Translations under genes and position numbers: made by a program
In this document: positions 46,018-55,329 of the stretch, one piece after another
Position numbering within the stretch: the stretch's first letter is position 1
How the letters are laid out: every line of letters begins with the position of its first letter
The notes under the pieces: model-generated
What the model was told of the DNA's origin: nothing
Database searches by the model: none
Seen by the model: the letters and a program-made list of their open reading frames with translations, nothing else
Source: Ruania zhangjianzhongii
GTDB taxonomy: Bacteria > Actinomycetota > Actinomycetes > Actinomycetales > Beutenbergiaceae
DNA: 64,000 bases
NCBI RefSeq assembly: GCF_008000995.1
Contig: NZ_CP042828.1
Span: 868,001 to 932,000 of the forward strand
Direction of reading: 5' to 3'

Positions 46018-46953
46018 CTAGCCGGTGAGCAGCATCCCGACGTCGACCGCAGCTTCGGGTGCGCAGTGCAGGAGGAACGCCGGCCACACGCTGCGGGTGT
46101 AGGCCCAGATCCACGCCAGCAGCACGCCCATCAGAGCCGCGAAGATGCCGCCGGACACGCTCAGCGAGAACTCTCCGTTGGCGCTGAGCAGGATCAGATG
46201 ACCGGCGCCGAAGGCCACGCTGGTGACGACCAGACCCCACCCGACGGGTGCACCGGCCAGGCGCCACGGCGTGCCGAAGGCGCGATCGAGCACGGCGAGC
46301 ATCGCGGCCCGCCAGATGAGCTCCTCGGTGAGGTTCGGGATCGTGGTGTTGTACAGCAGCTGTTCGGCGCCCACCTGCTGGTGCATGGCTGGATCGATCG
46401 ACACGGACATCACAGTCAGACCGGCGAACAGGACGAACACCGCTCCGATCACGATCAGCGCGGTGCGCCCGCTGCCTGGCCGGGTCCGCCAGGTCAGGTG
46501 GGCATCGTCGCGTGCCCAACGCCAGAGCACGGCGAACAGGATGCCGACCCAGAGCAGGTCGACCACCTTGCCCTGCCAGTTGTGCTCGAACTGGGCGAAG
46601 AACGCCAGCCGCGGGGTCCTGCCGGCCAGCGCGGTCAACACCAGGAATCCGCTCACCACCAGCAGGGCCGGCAGCACCCGGCCGGGAGCCGCGCGGCCGA
46701 CACCCCCTGCGCGCTTCGCCGGGCGCACACTGCCGAAGAGCAAGGGCAGGACACCCACGCCGATCGTGATCAACACCAGGATCACGGCCCACAGCGCAGC
46801 GGAGCGAACAACGTCGGAGAACTGCACCCCCTCGGGCATCGGCGCGAGCAGCCCGGAAGCCACGAGCACGGCGAGGGCCGGTGCCAGTACCGGTGCGATC
46901 CAACGCGCGCTGGTGACCGGCGTGGCTGCCACCGACGGCGCAGACGGGTCCAT
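46018..46953 (-). CDS. CPBP-family intramembrane protease
   Basis: 311 aa with about eight membrane segments. The glutamate motif TEELIWRAAML (EExxxR), then FGAGHLIL and HCAPEAAVD with the His motifs, are the CAAX-protease/bacteriocin-processing (CPBP, Abi) signature. Its bacterial substrate is unknown. It stands apart on the opposite strand between the oxidoreductase operon and propeller gene C. No link to sugar use is apparent. Confidence 0.9.
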   Translation of the reverse strand: MDPSAPSVAATPVTSARWIAPVLAPALAVLVASGLLAPMPEGVQFSDVVRSAALWAVILVLITIGVGVLPLLFGSVRPAKRAGGVGRAAPGRVLPALLVVSGFLVLTALAGRTPRLAFFAQFEHNWQGKVVDLLWVGILFAVLWRWARDDAHLTWRTRPGSGRTALIVIGAVFVLFAGLTVMSVSIDPAMHQQVGAEQLLYNTTIPNLTEELIWRAAMLAVLDRAFGTPWRLAGAPVGWGLVVTSVAFGAGHLILLSANGEFSLSVSGGIFAALMGVLLAWIWAYTRSVWPAFLLHCAPEAAVDVGMLLTG

Positions 46954-47004
46954 GAGGCGTCACCCTAACCGCGACTGGGGAGGCGTCGAGGGGTTGTCCA
47001 GTTT

Positions 47005-47019
47005 TTGCAACCGGATGCT
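47005..47019. promoter_or_regulatory. weak LacI-type half-matching site
   Basis: TTGCAACCGGATGCT: the left half and centre match, the right half does not. 46 bp upstream of the better site at 47051. Confidence 0.4.
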
Positions 47020-47050
47020 AGACGGGTGAGACGCCGGCCTGCTAAGTTCA

Positions 47051-47066
47051 TTGCGACCGGTTGCAA
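47051..47066. promoter_or_regulatory. LacI-type operator upstream of propeller C
   Basis: TTGCGACCGGTTGCAA, one base off the perfect 16-mer palindrome, 52 bp upstream of the ATG at 47118. Confidence 0.75.
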
Positions 47067-47117
47067 ACTGAAGCGGCTGGACTACCTCCGCCGCAGTCAG
47101 GAACACCAGGAGGAGCA

Positions 47118-49658
47118 ATGAAGCCCAATGTCCCACGGTCTGGCCGACGGCGTTTCGGTCTGGTTGCCGCGGCGCTGACCGCCGCGCTCGCGCTGGTGGC
47201 CGCGCCGACCCAGGCCGCACCCGGTGCGGACGCCGATGCCGGCAGCGCGCAGACCGCCACAGCCGCGAGCGAGGCTCCCACCCCGGTCGTCGAGGACCTG
47301 GGCCCAGCGGTGATGTCGGTGAACGTCCGCTCGGCGACCTTCGGTGAGCTGGCCGACGGCACGCCGGTGGCGTACGCGATCTCCAACGGCAACCCCGCCA
47401 CGTTCACCATGGTCGATGCCACGACTGGCGAGGCGCTGTTCAGCAGCGAGATCGAGGGCACCACCCTCGGTGGCTGGATCCTCGTCGACGACGACGGCAT
47501 GGTCTACTTCACCGCTCGGCACCCGATGTCCGCCGGCCTGTTCTCCTTCAACCCGGAGACCGGTGAGCTCACCAACCTCGAGGAGCGGGTGGCCGGGGAG
47601 CTGGTGCTCTACAGCGGCAGCTGGGGTCCGGATGGTCGCATCTACTTCGGTACCTATCCGAACGCGAAGGTGGTGGCGTTCGACCCGGAGACCGGTGAGA
47701 TCCAGGACTACGGCACGCAGACCGAGGATGCCTCCTACGTCTTCTCCCTAGGTGTGGTCAACGGCGAGATCTGGGCCGGCACGGGCCCGGTCCCGCACCT
47801 GTACGTGATCGACGCGGCCAGCGGGGACCGGCGGGAGATTCAGCCCCCGGACCACGTGATGGCCAATACCCAGTGGTTCATTGGGATCGACCAGCGAGCC
47901 GATCAGGCGCTGATCCGGCTTTCACCCCGGGGAAACTACGACACCGCGGTGCTCGATCTGGACACCGGCGAGTGGTCGGAGCAGATCATCCCCAGCGTGT
48001 TCGGCTCCGGGCCGACCAACCTGGACGCCGACGGCCGAACGTACCTGTTCTCCGAAGGCGTGGTGACCAGCTACGACACCACCAGCGGCGAGCTGGTACC
48101 GACGGGCTGGGCCGATGCCGACCTGCCCGAGCTGCTCGCGGACCAGGTGGGCACCTATGACATGGCGGTCCTCGAGCTGCCCGGCACCGAGGGCGAGACC
48201 CTGGTCGGGATCAGCACCGACGGCGACCTGTGGACCTACCACCTCAGCACCGGGGAGACCACCTTCACCCGCGCAGAGATCGAGCCGGCACCGGCGGAGG
48301 CGCACGGACTCGGGGTCGGGCCGGACGGCAACGCCTACATCGGCGCCTACCTGTCCAGCGGTTCGATGACCCAGGTCGACGCCCAGTCCCTCGAGCTGAC
48401 CCCGCTGCGCGGCCCGAAGCAGGCGGACGCGATCGCCACTCACGGCGACGAGCTGATCGTCACCTCCTACCCGGGGGCAGTGATGCACGCCGGCGACCTC
48501 GAGCAGGAGTGGGACTGGGGTACCAACCCCCGGCACGTGCTCACCCTGGAGCGAGGCGAGCCGCACTTCCAGGACCGGATCAACGGCGTCGTCTCCATCG
48601 GTGACCGGGTCGCCCTGGGCACGGTGCCGGACTACGGCGAGCTCGGTGGCGCTCTCACGCTGGTAGACACCGAGAATGGTGAGTTCGAGTTCCACCGCAA
48701 CGTGGTGCCGGACCAGAGCATCATCTCCCTCGCGTACGCCGACGGTCTGATCTACGGCGGTACCTCGATCAACGGCGGGCTGTCCTCTGACCCGACCGCG
48801 GACTCGGCGGAGCTGTTCGTCTGGGACGTGGACGCACAGGAGGTGCTCTGGTCGGAGCCGCTCACCGATCAGGCCGGCTACCTGGCCGGACTGTCCTGGG
48901 GCGCCGAGGGCCAGCTCGTCGGGGCCACCTCGGACGGTGTGCTGTTCGAGTTCGACCCGAAGGAACGGGAGGTCACCTGGTCGGTCCGCCTGTTCGAACC
49001 CGATCAAGGCAGCCACGGCGGCTGGGGCTACTCCACCAAGACGATCTGGGACGAGCGCACCGGCTCCTACCTGGTCACCCTGAACGGCACCCTCTACCAG
49101 GTGCATCGCACCTCCGGGGAGTTCGAGGTGGTCGCCGAGGAGATGGAGCAGATCACCCGGGATGGCGCCGGCAACATCATCGGTCTCGACCTCACCCACG
49201 CCTACCGCATCGACATCGACGGCGCAGACGTCACCTGCGATGAGACGATCACCGGTGACCACCGGGGGCCGCTGCGGCTCACCGAGGGCGTGACGTGTGT
49301 GGATGATGCCACCCTGCGCGGACCGGTCACCGTCGCCTCTGGTGCGAGCCTGGTCATGACCGACTCGGAGCTGTCCGGTCCGCTGCGGGCCGACGGCGCC
49401 AGTGTGGTGCACCTGGTCGACTCCGTGGTGAGCGGCCCGGTGCGGATCGACGGGACCAGCGAGGACCTGGTGCTGCGCGGCACCACGGTGCGCGGCCCGG
49501 TCGAGCTGACCACCAGCAGTACCGCGTTGGCACCTCTGGTCAGCCAGAACACGGTGAACGGCCCGCTGTCCTGCTCGGGCAACGACCCGGCACCGGTGAA
49601 CGCCGGCCTCGGTAACGAGGTCAGCGGGCCCAGCAGCGGGCAGTGCGCCGTGCTCTAG
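47118..49658 (+). CDS. secreted beta-propeller protein C with C-terminal beta-helix-like domain
   Basis: 846 aa. Signal peptide at 1-36 (FGLVAAALTAALALVAAPTQA). Residues about 60-700 are propeller blades with the family marks: YFGTYPNAKVVAFDPETGE, RGPKQADAI, WDWGTNP, QDR, GTVPDYGELGGAL, YGGTSINGGL. From about 707 a CDETITGDHRGPL segment begins the 'GP' repeat domain ending in GQCAVL, as in A and D. Function unknown. The ATG has AGGAGGAGC. A LacI-type site lies 52 bp upstream and a strong hairpin follows. Confidence 0.8.
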   Translation: MKPNVPRSGRRRFGLVAAALTAALALVAAPTQAAPGADADAGSAQTATAASEAPTPVVEDLGPAVMSVNVRSATFGELADGTPVAYAISNGNPATFTMVDATTGEALFSSEIEGTTLGGWILVDDDGMVYFTARHPMSAGLFSFNPETGELTNLEERVAGELVLYSGSWGPDGRIYFGTYPNAKVVAFDPETGEIQDYGTQTEDASYVFSLGVVNGEIWAGTGPVPHLYVIDAASGDRREIQPPDHVMANTQWFIGIDQRADQALIRLSPRGNYDTAVLDLDTGEWSEQIIPSVFGSGPTNLDADGRTYLFSEGVVTSYDTTSGELVPTGWADADLPELLADQVGTYDMAVLELPGTEGETLVGISTDGDLWTYHLSTGETTFTRAEIEPAPAEAHGLGVGPDGNAYIGAYLSSGSMTQVDAQSLELTPLRGPKQADAIATHGDELIVTSYPGAVMHAGDLEQEWDWGTNPRHVLTLERGEPHFQDRINGVVSIGDRVALGTVPDYGELGGALTLVDTENGEFEFHRNVVPDQSIISLAYADGLIYGGTSINGGLSSDPTADSAELFVWDVDAQEVLWSEPLTDQAGYLAGLSWGAEGQLVGATSDGVLFEFDPKEREVTWSVRLFEPDQGSHGGWGYSTKTIWDERTGSYLVTLNGTLYQVHRTSGEFEVVAEEMEQITRDGAGNIIGLDLTHAYRIDIDGADVTCDETITGDHRGPLRLTEGVTCVDDATLRGPVTVASGASLVMTDSELSGPLRADGASVVHLVDSVVSGPVRIDGTSEDLVLRGTTVRGPVELTTSSTALAPLVSQNTVNGPLSCSGNDPAPVNAGLGNEVSGPSSGQCAVL

Positions 49659-49665
49659 CGGCATC

Positions 49666-49706
49666 CGGCCGGGTCGGCTCCTGATCAGGATCCGACCCGG
49701 CCGTTT
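49666..49706 (+). terminator. hairpin terminator after propeller C
   Basis: CGGCCGGGTCGG (49666-49677) pairs with CCGACCCGGCCG (49692-49703), extended inward by TCCTGA/TCAGGA, followed by TTT. It separates propeller C from D. Confidence 0.75.
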
Positions 49707-49780
49707 CCCCACTGCGGGGAGGGGTCGACGAGGATCCGCGGCCCTGGCGATCGTGGCCAGAGACTGGACGAGGGAGTGCG

Positions 49781-52639
49781 ATGAGAGGCAACAGCAGAGC
49801 GGGGACGCTCGTCGGAGCGGCAGCGGCCCTGGCGGTACTGACCGTCACAGCGGTGGCAGGTTCGCCCGCCGAAGCAGATCCGACCGCCGAGGACAACCTG
49901 CTGGCCAATGCGAGCTTCGAACAGCTCGACGACCAGGGGTGGCCGACCGGCTGGCAGCCGATGTGGGCCAGCTCGACCGAGGCGTTCTGGTCCGACAGCG
50001 ACCAGGCCAGCGACGGCTCGACGAGCATGCGCGTGCTGGATGAGAGCGACGCCCGCGGCTATGCGATCCGCAGTGACACCCTCTCGGTCACCGAAGGGGA
50101 CAGCCATCGCCTCGCTCTGGACGTGCGGCTGGACTCGGGCACCCTACAGCCCTCGGTGCTCTACCTCGACGAGGACGGTGAACGTGTCTCGCTCGACCAT
50201 CAGAGAGTCCGGTCGACCGACGGCGCCTGGTCCAGCCAGGGTTTCCTGTTCACCGTACCCGAGGGAGCCACCCAGGCCCAGGTACTCCTCGACACCACGA
50301 TCGCGTTCGTCTCCGACGGATGGGTGGACAACGTGACGTTCTCGCCAGCCACACCCGACGAGGCCACCGGCACCGAAGAAGACCTAGGACAGCCGATCAC
50401 TGGTCTGACCAACGCCGGCGCCGGGTACACCGAGGACGCCCAGGGCCGGGACATCGGCCTGGTGGTGGCCGGCGGCTCACCGTCACAGTTCAGCGCCGTG
50501 GACCTGATCACCGGTGAGCGGCTGATGACCGAGACCATCGAGGGCAGCACCCTGACCTGGGCGTATGCGACCACGCCGGACCGCATGGTGTACCTGGCCA
50601 CGGCCTCCGGGCAGGTCTACCGCTTCGACCCGGATGCGCTCACCCTGACCCAGATCGCCGACCAGCCGTTGGGGGAGACCTACTTCTGGGAAGCCGGCGT
50701 CAATGCCGACGGCGACCTCTTCTTCGCCACCTACCCTGGCGGCAAGCTGCTCGGCTACCAGCCGGAGACCGACACCTGGCAGGACTACGGCACTCTGGTC
50801 GAGGGCAACAGCTACGCCCGCAGCCTGGCGGTGGCCGGTGACGACGTCTATGTCGGCGGTGGCACCGCGACTCCGTCCCTGACCCGCGTGGACACGGCCA
50901 CCGGAGGGACCGAGAGCATCGAGCTACCCGCCGAGTACGCCGACCAGGAGTTCGTCTACGACGTCAGCCTCGCCGGCGACACCCTGTTCGCCCGGGTCAG
51001 CCCGGCCAACACCGTCCTGGTGTACTCGCTGACCGACGGCGCCTGGGTGGACACGATCGAGAATGCCGTGGGCCTGGAGGTCTCGCCGGCCGTGACCACC
51101 TCCGATTCCGGCACCGAACGCACCGAGGTGCTCATCCCGGAGATCGGCGGCGGAATGATCGCCTACGACCTGGACACGAGGGAGCAGCGGGCGGTCTCGA
51201 TCGACCTCGGTGGTGCCTCCGCACGGGGCTGGGCGGTGATGGACGTCGGGCTCGAGGGCTTCCCGGGCGAGTCGTTGGTGACCGCCACCAGCAAGGCGGT
51301 GTTCCACGTCTGGAATCCGCAGACCGGCGAAACTCGCCTGATGCGCACCGATGCGATGCCCACCCCGTTCCAGATCCGTTCGTTGGGCACGGGACCCCAG
51401 GGCGACGCCTGGGTCGGTGGCTATGCCTCTCCTCCCGGGATCGCGCAGGTGGACGCCGAGACCGGGCAGTCCGTGCTGCGGCCGGGGCCCGGTCAGGTGG
51501 AGGGCATGGTCGCCCACGGTGACGACCTGGTGATCGGTACCTACCCCGGCGCGCTGCTCTATACCTACGACAGCACCCAGGACTGGGAGAACGGCACCAA
51601 CCCGCCCGAGCGGGTCAGTATCGAGCACGGCCAGGACCGTCCGGTGGCCTGGGTCTCCGCTGGTGAGAGTGTCGCGATCGGTACCGTGCCCGACTACGGA
51701 CACCTCGGCGGGGCGCTCACCTTCTTCGACCCGGACACGCAGCAGATGAGCGTGGTCGAGGGGGTCATCGAGGATCAGACCGTGATCAGCCTGGCCTACG
51801 CCGACGGGTTGGTCTATGGCGGGACTGGGATCTGGGGCGGGCTCGGCATCGATCCCTCGACGAGCGAGGGCCAGCTGTTCATCTTCGACCCGAGCACCGG
51901 AGAGGTCGTCTATCAGGACGTCCCGGTACCCGGGGAGGAGAACGTGTCCGGGCTGGCGTTCGGTCCGGACGGAGACCTCTGGGGGATCACCGCGAACACC
52001 CTGTTCCGGTTCGACCCCGAGACCCGGGAGATCGTCGAGCGGCAGCGCTACTTCGACGTGGACGATTCGGCCGCCTACTGGACCACCCGGGAGCTGGTCT
52101 TCCGCGGCGACCGGCTGGTCGGACAGACTGCTGGCCGAGTCTTCGAGATCGATCCGCAGACGCTGCAGATGACCGTGATCGCCACCGGCACCCAGAACTT
52201 GGCCGTCGACCGGCTCGGCAGCTACTACTACAACCGGGGCGGCACCCTGTACCGATGGGTGCCAGACGCGCCGGCACCGGCCTGCGACCGAACCATCACC
52301 GGCAGGCATGCGGGCCCCCTGCGGGTCGAGGACGAAGTGCTGTGTGTGACCGGCGGTGAGCTGGCCGGGCCGGTGCGTATCACCACCGGCGCCTCGATCG
52401 TGATGACCGACTCCTCGGTGGTCGGCCCGATCAGCGCGGACGGTGCCGATACGGTGCAGCTGCGTTCCAGCCACATCACCGGGCCAGTCTCGGTCACCGG
52501 AACGGTGGGCGAGGTGCTGATCGCGGGGAACACGATCATCGGGCCGCTGCGGTGCGACGGCAACATCAGTGAGCCGACCAACGGTGGCGAGGCGAACACC
52601 GTCACCGGCCCGGCCGCGGGGCAGTGCGCCGGGCTCTGA
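49781..52639 (+). CDS. secreted propeller protein D: binding-module, propeller, beta-helix-like
   Basis: 952 aa, the longest of the family. Signal peptide at 1-33. Residues about 38-185 form a beta-sandwich carbohydrate-binding-like module (NLLANASFEQLDDQGWPTGW at its start, a hallmark of CBM4/9- or CBM32-like N-termini; ending GWVDNVTFSP). The propeller runs about 200-830 (FFATYPGGKLLGYQPETDT; NGTNPPERV; QDR; GTVPDYGHLGGAL; YGGTGIWGGL), then the C-terminal 'GP' domain from about 835 (CDRTITGRHAGPLRV to GQCAGL). Function unknown. Follows a terminator, and I see no LacI site of its own; it may have another promoter. Confidence 0.8.
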   Translation: MRGNSRAGTLVGAAAALAVLTVTAVAGSPAEADPTAEDNLLANASFEQLDDQGWPTGWQPMWASSTEAFWSDSDQASDGSTSMRVLDESDARGYAIRSDTLSVTEGDSHRLALDVRLDSGTLQPSVLYLDEDGERVSLDHQRVRSTDGAWSSQGFLFTVPEGATQAQVLLDTTIAFVSDGWVDNVTFSPATPDEATGTEEDLGQPITGLTNAGAGYTEDAQGRDIGLVVAGGSPSQFSAVDLITGERLMTETIEGSTLTWAYATTPDRMVYLATASGQVYRFDPDALTLTQIADQPLGETYFWEAGVNADGDLFFATYPGGKLLGYQPETDTWQDYGTLVEGNSYARSLAVAGDDVYVGGGTATPSLTRVDTATGGTESIELPAEYADQEFVYDVSLAGDTLFARVSPANTVLVYSLTDGAWVDTIENAVGLEVSPAVTTSDSGTERTEVLIPEIGGGMIAYDLDTREQRAVSIDLGGASARGWAVMDVGLEGFPGESLVTATSKAVFHVWNPQTGETRLMRTDAMPTPFQIRSLGTGPQGDAWVGGYASPPGIAQVDAETGQSVLRPGPGQVEGMVAHGDDLVIGTYPGALLYTYDSTQDWENGTNPPERVSIEHGQDRPVAWVSAGESVAIGTVPDYGHLGGALTFFDPDTQQMSVVEGVIEDQTVISLAYADGLVYGGTGIWGGLGIDPSTSEGQLFIFDPSTGEVVYQDVPVPGEENVSGLAFGPDGDLWGITANTLFRFDPETREIVERQRYFDVDDSAAYWTTRELVFRGDRLVGQTAGRVFEIDPQTLQMTVIATGTQNLAVDRLGSYYYNRGGTLYRWVPDAPAPACDRTITGRHAGPLRVEDEVLCVTGGELAGPVRITTGASIVMTDSSVVGPISADGADTVQLRSSHITGPVSVTGTVGEVLIAGNTIIGPLRCDGNISEPTNGGEANTVTGPAAGQCAGL

Positions 52640-52695
52640 CCGGCCCGATCGCGCCCAACGCAGGTACCTGTCCATCGTGTCGAAGGAGATGCATT

Positions 52696-55239
52696 ATGAG
52701 CGCACGACCTGTCCACCGTCCTGGGGCCAGCGGGTTGTCCCGCCGTGGCTTCGTCACGGGCACGCTCGGCGCCGGACTGGGCGCGAGCGTGTGGGGGACG
52801 ACGGCTCTGGGTAGTGGTCCCGCCCGAGCAGCTGAGCAGGCGATTGGACCGGTCAACGGAGGCTTCGAGGAAGCAGTCGTCGACGGCGTGATCCCGGGAT
52901 GGTCCCAGTCCTACGGTGGAGGAGGCGCCGGTTCTTTGAGCGTCGTCGAAACCCACGCGTTCGAGGGGCAGGCCAGCCTGCAGATCCACGATCCGGATTC
53001 CGATCAAGCTTATGGGTTGCTCAGCGATGCGATGCCGGTGACGGCCGGGGAAGACTACGAGCTCACCCTGCGCGTCCGGTTGCCGGAGTCCACCGAGCCG
53101 AATGACACCATCCATGGCAAGGCCTATCTGTATTTCTACGCCGAGTCCGGTAGCCGGGTCGGCTCGTCTAGTGCCCATTTCCGAGATTTGCCGCATGGCG
53201 AGTGGGCCTCGGTCCGGCTCGGAGCGACAGCCCCGGAGCAGGCCACGACCGTCTCGGTCCTGCTCTATGCGACGCCGGCAGACTCCTCGACCTTCTATAT
53301 CGACGATGTCCGTCTCAAGCACAACCCACCCTTAGAGATCACCGACCTAGGGGTGGCGATGTACACGGCGAATGTGCGGTTGGGCCGGGCTGACGTGCTT
53401 CCCGACGGGAGTGCTGTGGCCTACGTGTTCAACAACGGCGAGCCGCTCAGCCTCAACGTGGTCGACCTGAACTCCGGCGAGGTGCTGGAGGTGCACGAGG
53501 TGAGTGGAAGCAGGGTGATCAGTACCGCCGCGATCGGGGATGATCACATGCTGTACTTCAGCGGTCGGAGCCCGGATCCCGGTGCCCTTTGGCGGTATGA
53601 CCCGTTCAGTAGGGAGGTGGAGCAGCTGGCCGCAGCGCCTGCCGGCGAGACTGCTGTCAACGATCTGCTGGTGGACGGCGGCACCGTCTACGGCAGCACG
53701 TACCCGAACGCCAAGGTCTGGGCGTACGACACTCTCACTGGCGACTTGCGCGACTACGGGCAGGTCACGGACCTGGGCAGCTACGCGCGCAAGATGACGA
53801 TGGTTGACGGCGACCTATGGATAGGGACCTCCACCAGCCCCGAGCTCCTGCGGATGGACACGGAGACGGGTGAGCGAACCGAACTTCCACTACCCCCTGA
53901 CATGGTGGGGACGGCCGACTTCTTCAGCGAGCTGACTACCCATGAGGATCTTGTCCTCGCCCGTTACTCACCGTCGGATGAGGCCAGCGGGGCAATCTAC
54001 GACCTCAGCGCGGGGGAGTGGTATGGCCAACTCGATACGGGGTGGTGGACTTACACCACGGTCGACGGTGCCTTCTTCTATGCCGAGGCCAATACGGTCC
54101 GTGCTTTCGACATCGCGACTCGCCAGTCCCGATCCATCGGGTGGGAGGACAGTGCGCTGGCCGAGGAGTATGGCGGCACAGCCAGAATAAATGTTGTTGA
54201 TCTGAGTATCGATGGCTTCCCGGGCTCAACGCTGGTGGGCTTCCGCGATGACGGCAGCATCTGGCGCTTCAATCTCCAGACAGCGCACGGCGACATCCTG
54301 ACGCCCGATATCGATGGGGCGCCGGCAAAGGTTCAGTCAGTCGGGCACGGCGCAGACGGCAACATCTATTTCGGTGCCTACCTGAGCTCGGGGGTGATCT
54401 CCCGCATCGTGGTCGACACCGGCGAGCTCGAGCAACTGAGTGGACCCAGCCAAGCTGACAGTATCGTCGGACACCACAACCAGACGGTTGTCGGTACGTA
54501 TCCCGGGGCAGGGTTCTACGCCGGTCATAGGAACAAGACTTGGCAGTGGGGCACCAACCCGTCGCACCTGTTCTCGGTCGGTCGGGACAACGGCCAGGAC
54601 CGAGCCGCGACGATGGTGGCCGCTGGTCCGAGAGTGGCGGCTGGGACGATCCCCAACTTCGGCGAGCTGGGTGGAGCACTTGTCCTCGTGAATCCCAACA
54701 GCGGCAAGTACGACATCTACCGGAACATCGTCCCCGACCAGAGCGTGACTGCGCTCGCCTACCAGGATGGCATCGTCTACGGTGGCACCGGCATTTATGG
54801 TGGCCTGGACAGTGAGCCCACTGCAGAGACGGCTGAGCTCTTCGCCTGGGACACACGCCGCGACCGCCTCGTGACTCGCAACGCGGTGGTCGCAGGCGCT
54901 GAGATCATCCACGCGCTCGCGTTCGACTCGGTGGGGCGCCTGTGGGGTATGGGAGACGAGGGCACGCTTTTCCAGTGCGACGTGCGGACGCTTCAGGCGG
55001 TCCGAAATCTCGATACGGGCATACGTAACGCCAACATCTGGGGTCGGTTGAGCGAGCTGTACCAGCACCCGGTCGACGGTCTGATGTACGGCAACGCTGG
55101 TGGCCGGTTGTTCCGGTTCGATCCCGAGCAGCCGGACTTCACTGTTCTCGGCCCCGGCGGTGTGCGGTATTCAGCGGTTGACGCCAAGGGCGTGATCTAC
55201 TTCGCCAACGACACGAACGTGTTTCGCTGGCTGCCGTGA
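52696..55239 (+). CDS. Tat-exported propeller protein E with N-terminal binding module
   Basis: 847 aa. Tat signal (LSRRGFVTGTLGAGLGASVWG). Residues about 50-215 form a beta-sandwich module (VNGGFEEAVVDGVIPGW to FYIDDVRLKH) as in D. The propeller, about 220-847, has YGSTYPNAKVWAYDTLTGD, GPSQADSI, WQWGTNP, QDR, GTIPNFGELGGAL, YGGTGIYGGL. It ends without the 'GP' domain. The DNA uses A/T-ending codons (AAT, TAT, ATA, TTG) far more than the four paralogs, suggesting a different history. The ATG follows AAGGAG 56 bp after D, so the two may be co-transcribed. Function unknown. Confidence 0.8.
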   Translation: MSARPVHRPGASGLSRRGFVTGTLGAGLGASVWGTTALGSGPARAAEQAIGPVNGGFEEAVVDGVIPGWSQSYGGGGAGSLSVVETHAFEGQASLQIHDPDSDQAYGLLSDAMPVTAGEDYELTLRVRLPESTEPNDTIHGKAYLYFYAESGSRVGSSSAHFRDLPHGEWASVRLGATAPEQATTVSVLLYATPADSSTFYIDDVRLKHNPPLEITDLGVAMYTANVRLGRADVLPDGSAVAYVFNNGEPLSLNVVDLNSGEVLEVHEVSGSRVISTAAIGDDHMLYFSGRSPDPGALWRYDPFSREVEQLAAAPAGETAVNDLLVDGGTVYGSTYPNAKVWAYDTLTGDLRDYGQVTDLGSYARKMTMVDGDLWIGTSTSPELLRMDTETGERTELPLPPDMVGTADFFSELTTHEDLVLARYSPSDEASGAIYDLSAGEWYGQLDTGWWTYTTVDGAFFYAEANTVRAFDIATRQSRSIGWEDSALAEEYGGTARINVVDLSIDGFPGSTLVGFRDDGSIWRFNLQTAHGDILTPDIDGAPAKVQSVGHGADGNIYFGAYLSSGVISRIVVDTGELEQLSGPSQADSIVGHHNQTVVGTYPGAGFYAGHRNKTWQWGTNPSHLFSVGRDNGQDRAATMVAAGPRVAAGTIPNFGELGGALVLVNPNSGKYDIYRNIVPDQSVTALAYQDGIVYGGTGIYGGLDSEPTAETAELFAWDTRRDRLVTRNAVVAGAEIIHALAFDSVGRLWGMGDEGTLFQCDVRTLQAVRNLDTGIRNANIWGRLSELYQHPVDGLMYGNAGGRLFRFDPEQPDFTVLGPGGVRYSAVDAKGVIYFANDTNVFRWLP

Positions 55240-55281
55240 CTCGGTCAGGCGCGCGTCCCGCTGTGCTTGTGGTGCGCACCG

Positions 55282-55323
55282 ACGACGGCGGAACTCACCT
55301 GCCCAGGTGAGCTCCGCCGTCGT
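55282..55323. terminator. bidirectional hairpin between propeller E and the permease
   Basis: ACGACGGCGGA (55282-55292) pairs with TCCGCCGTCGT (55313-55323), and CTCACCT pairs with AGGTGAG inside, around a GCCC loop, with one mismatch. No T-run. Lies between convergent genes. Confidence 0.65.
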
Positions 55324-55329
55324 GAGTGG

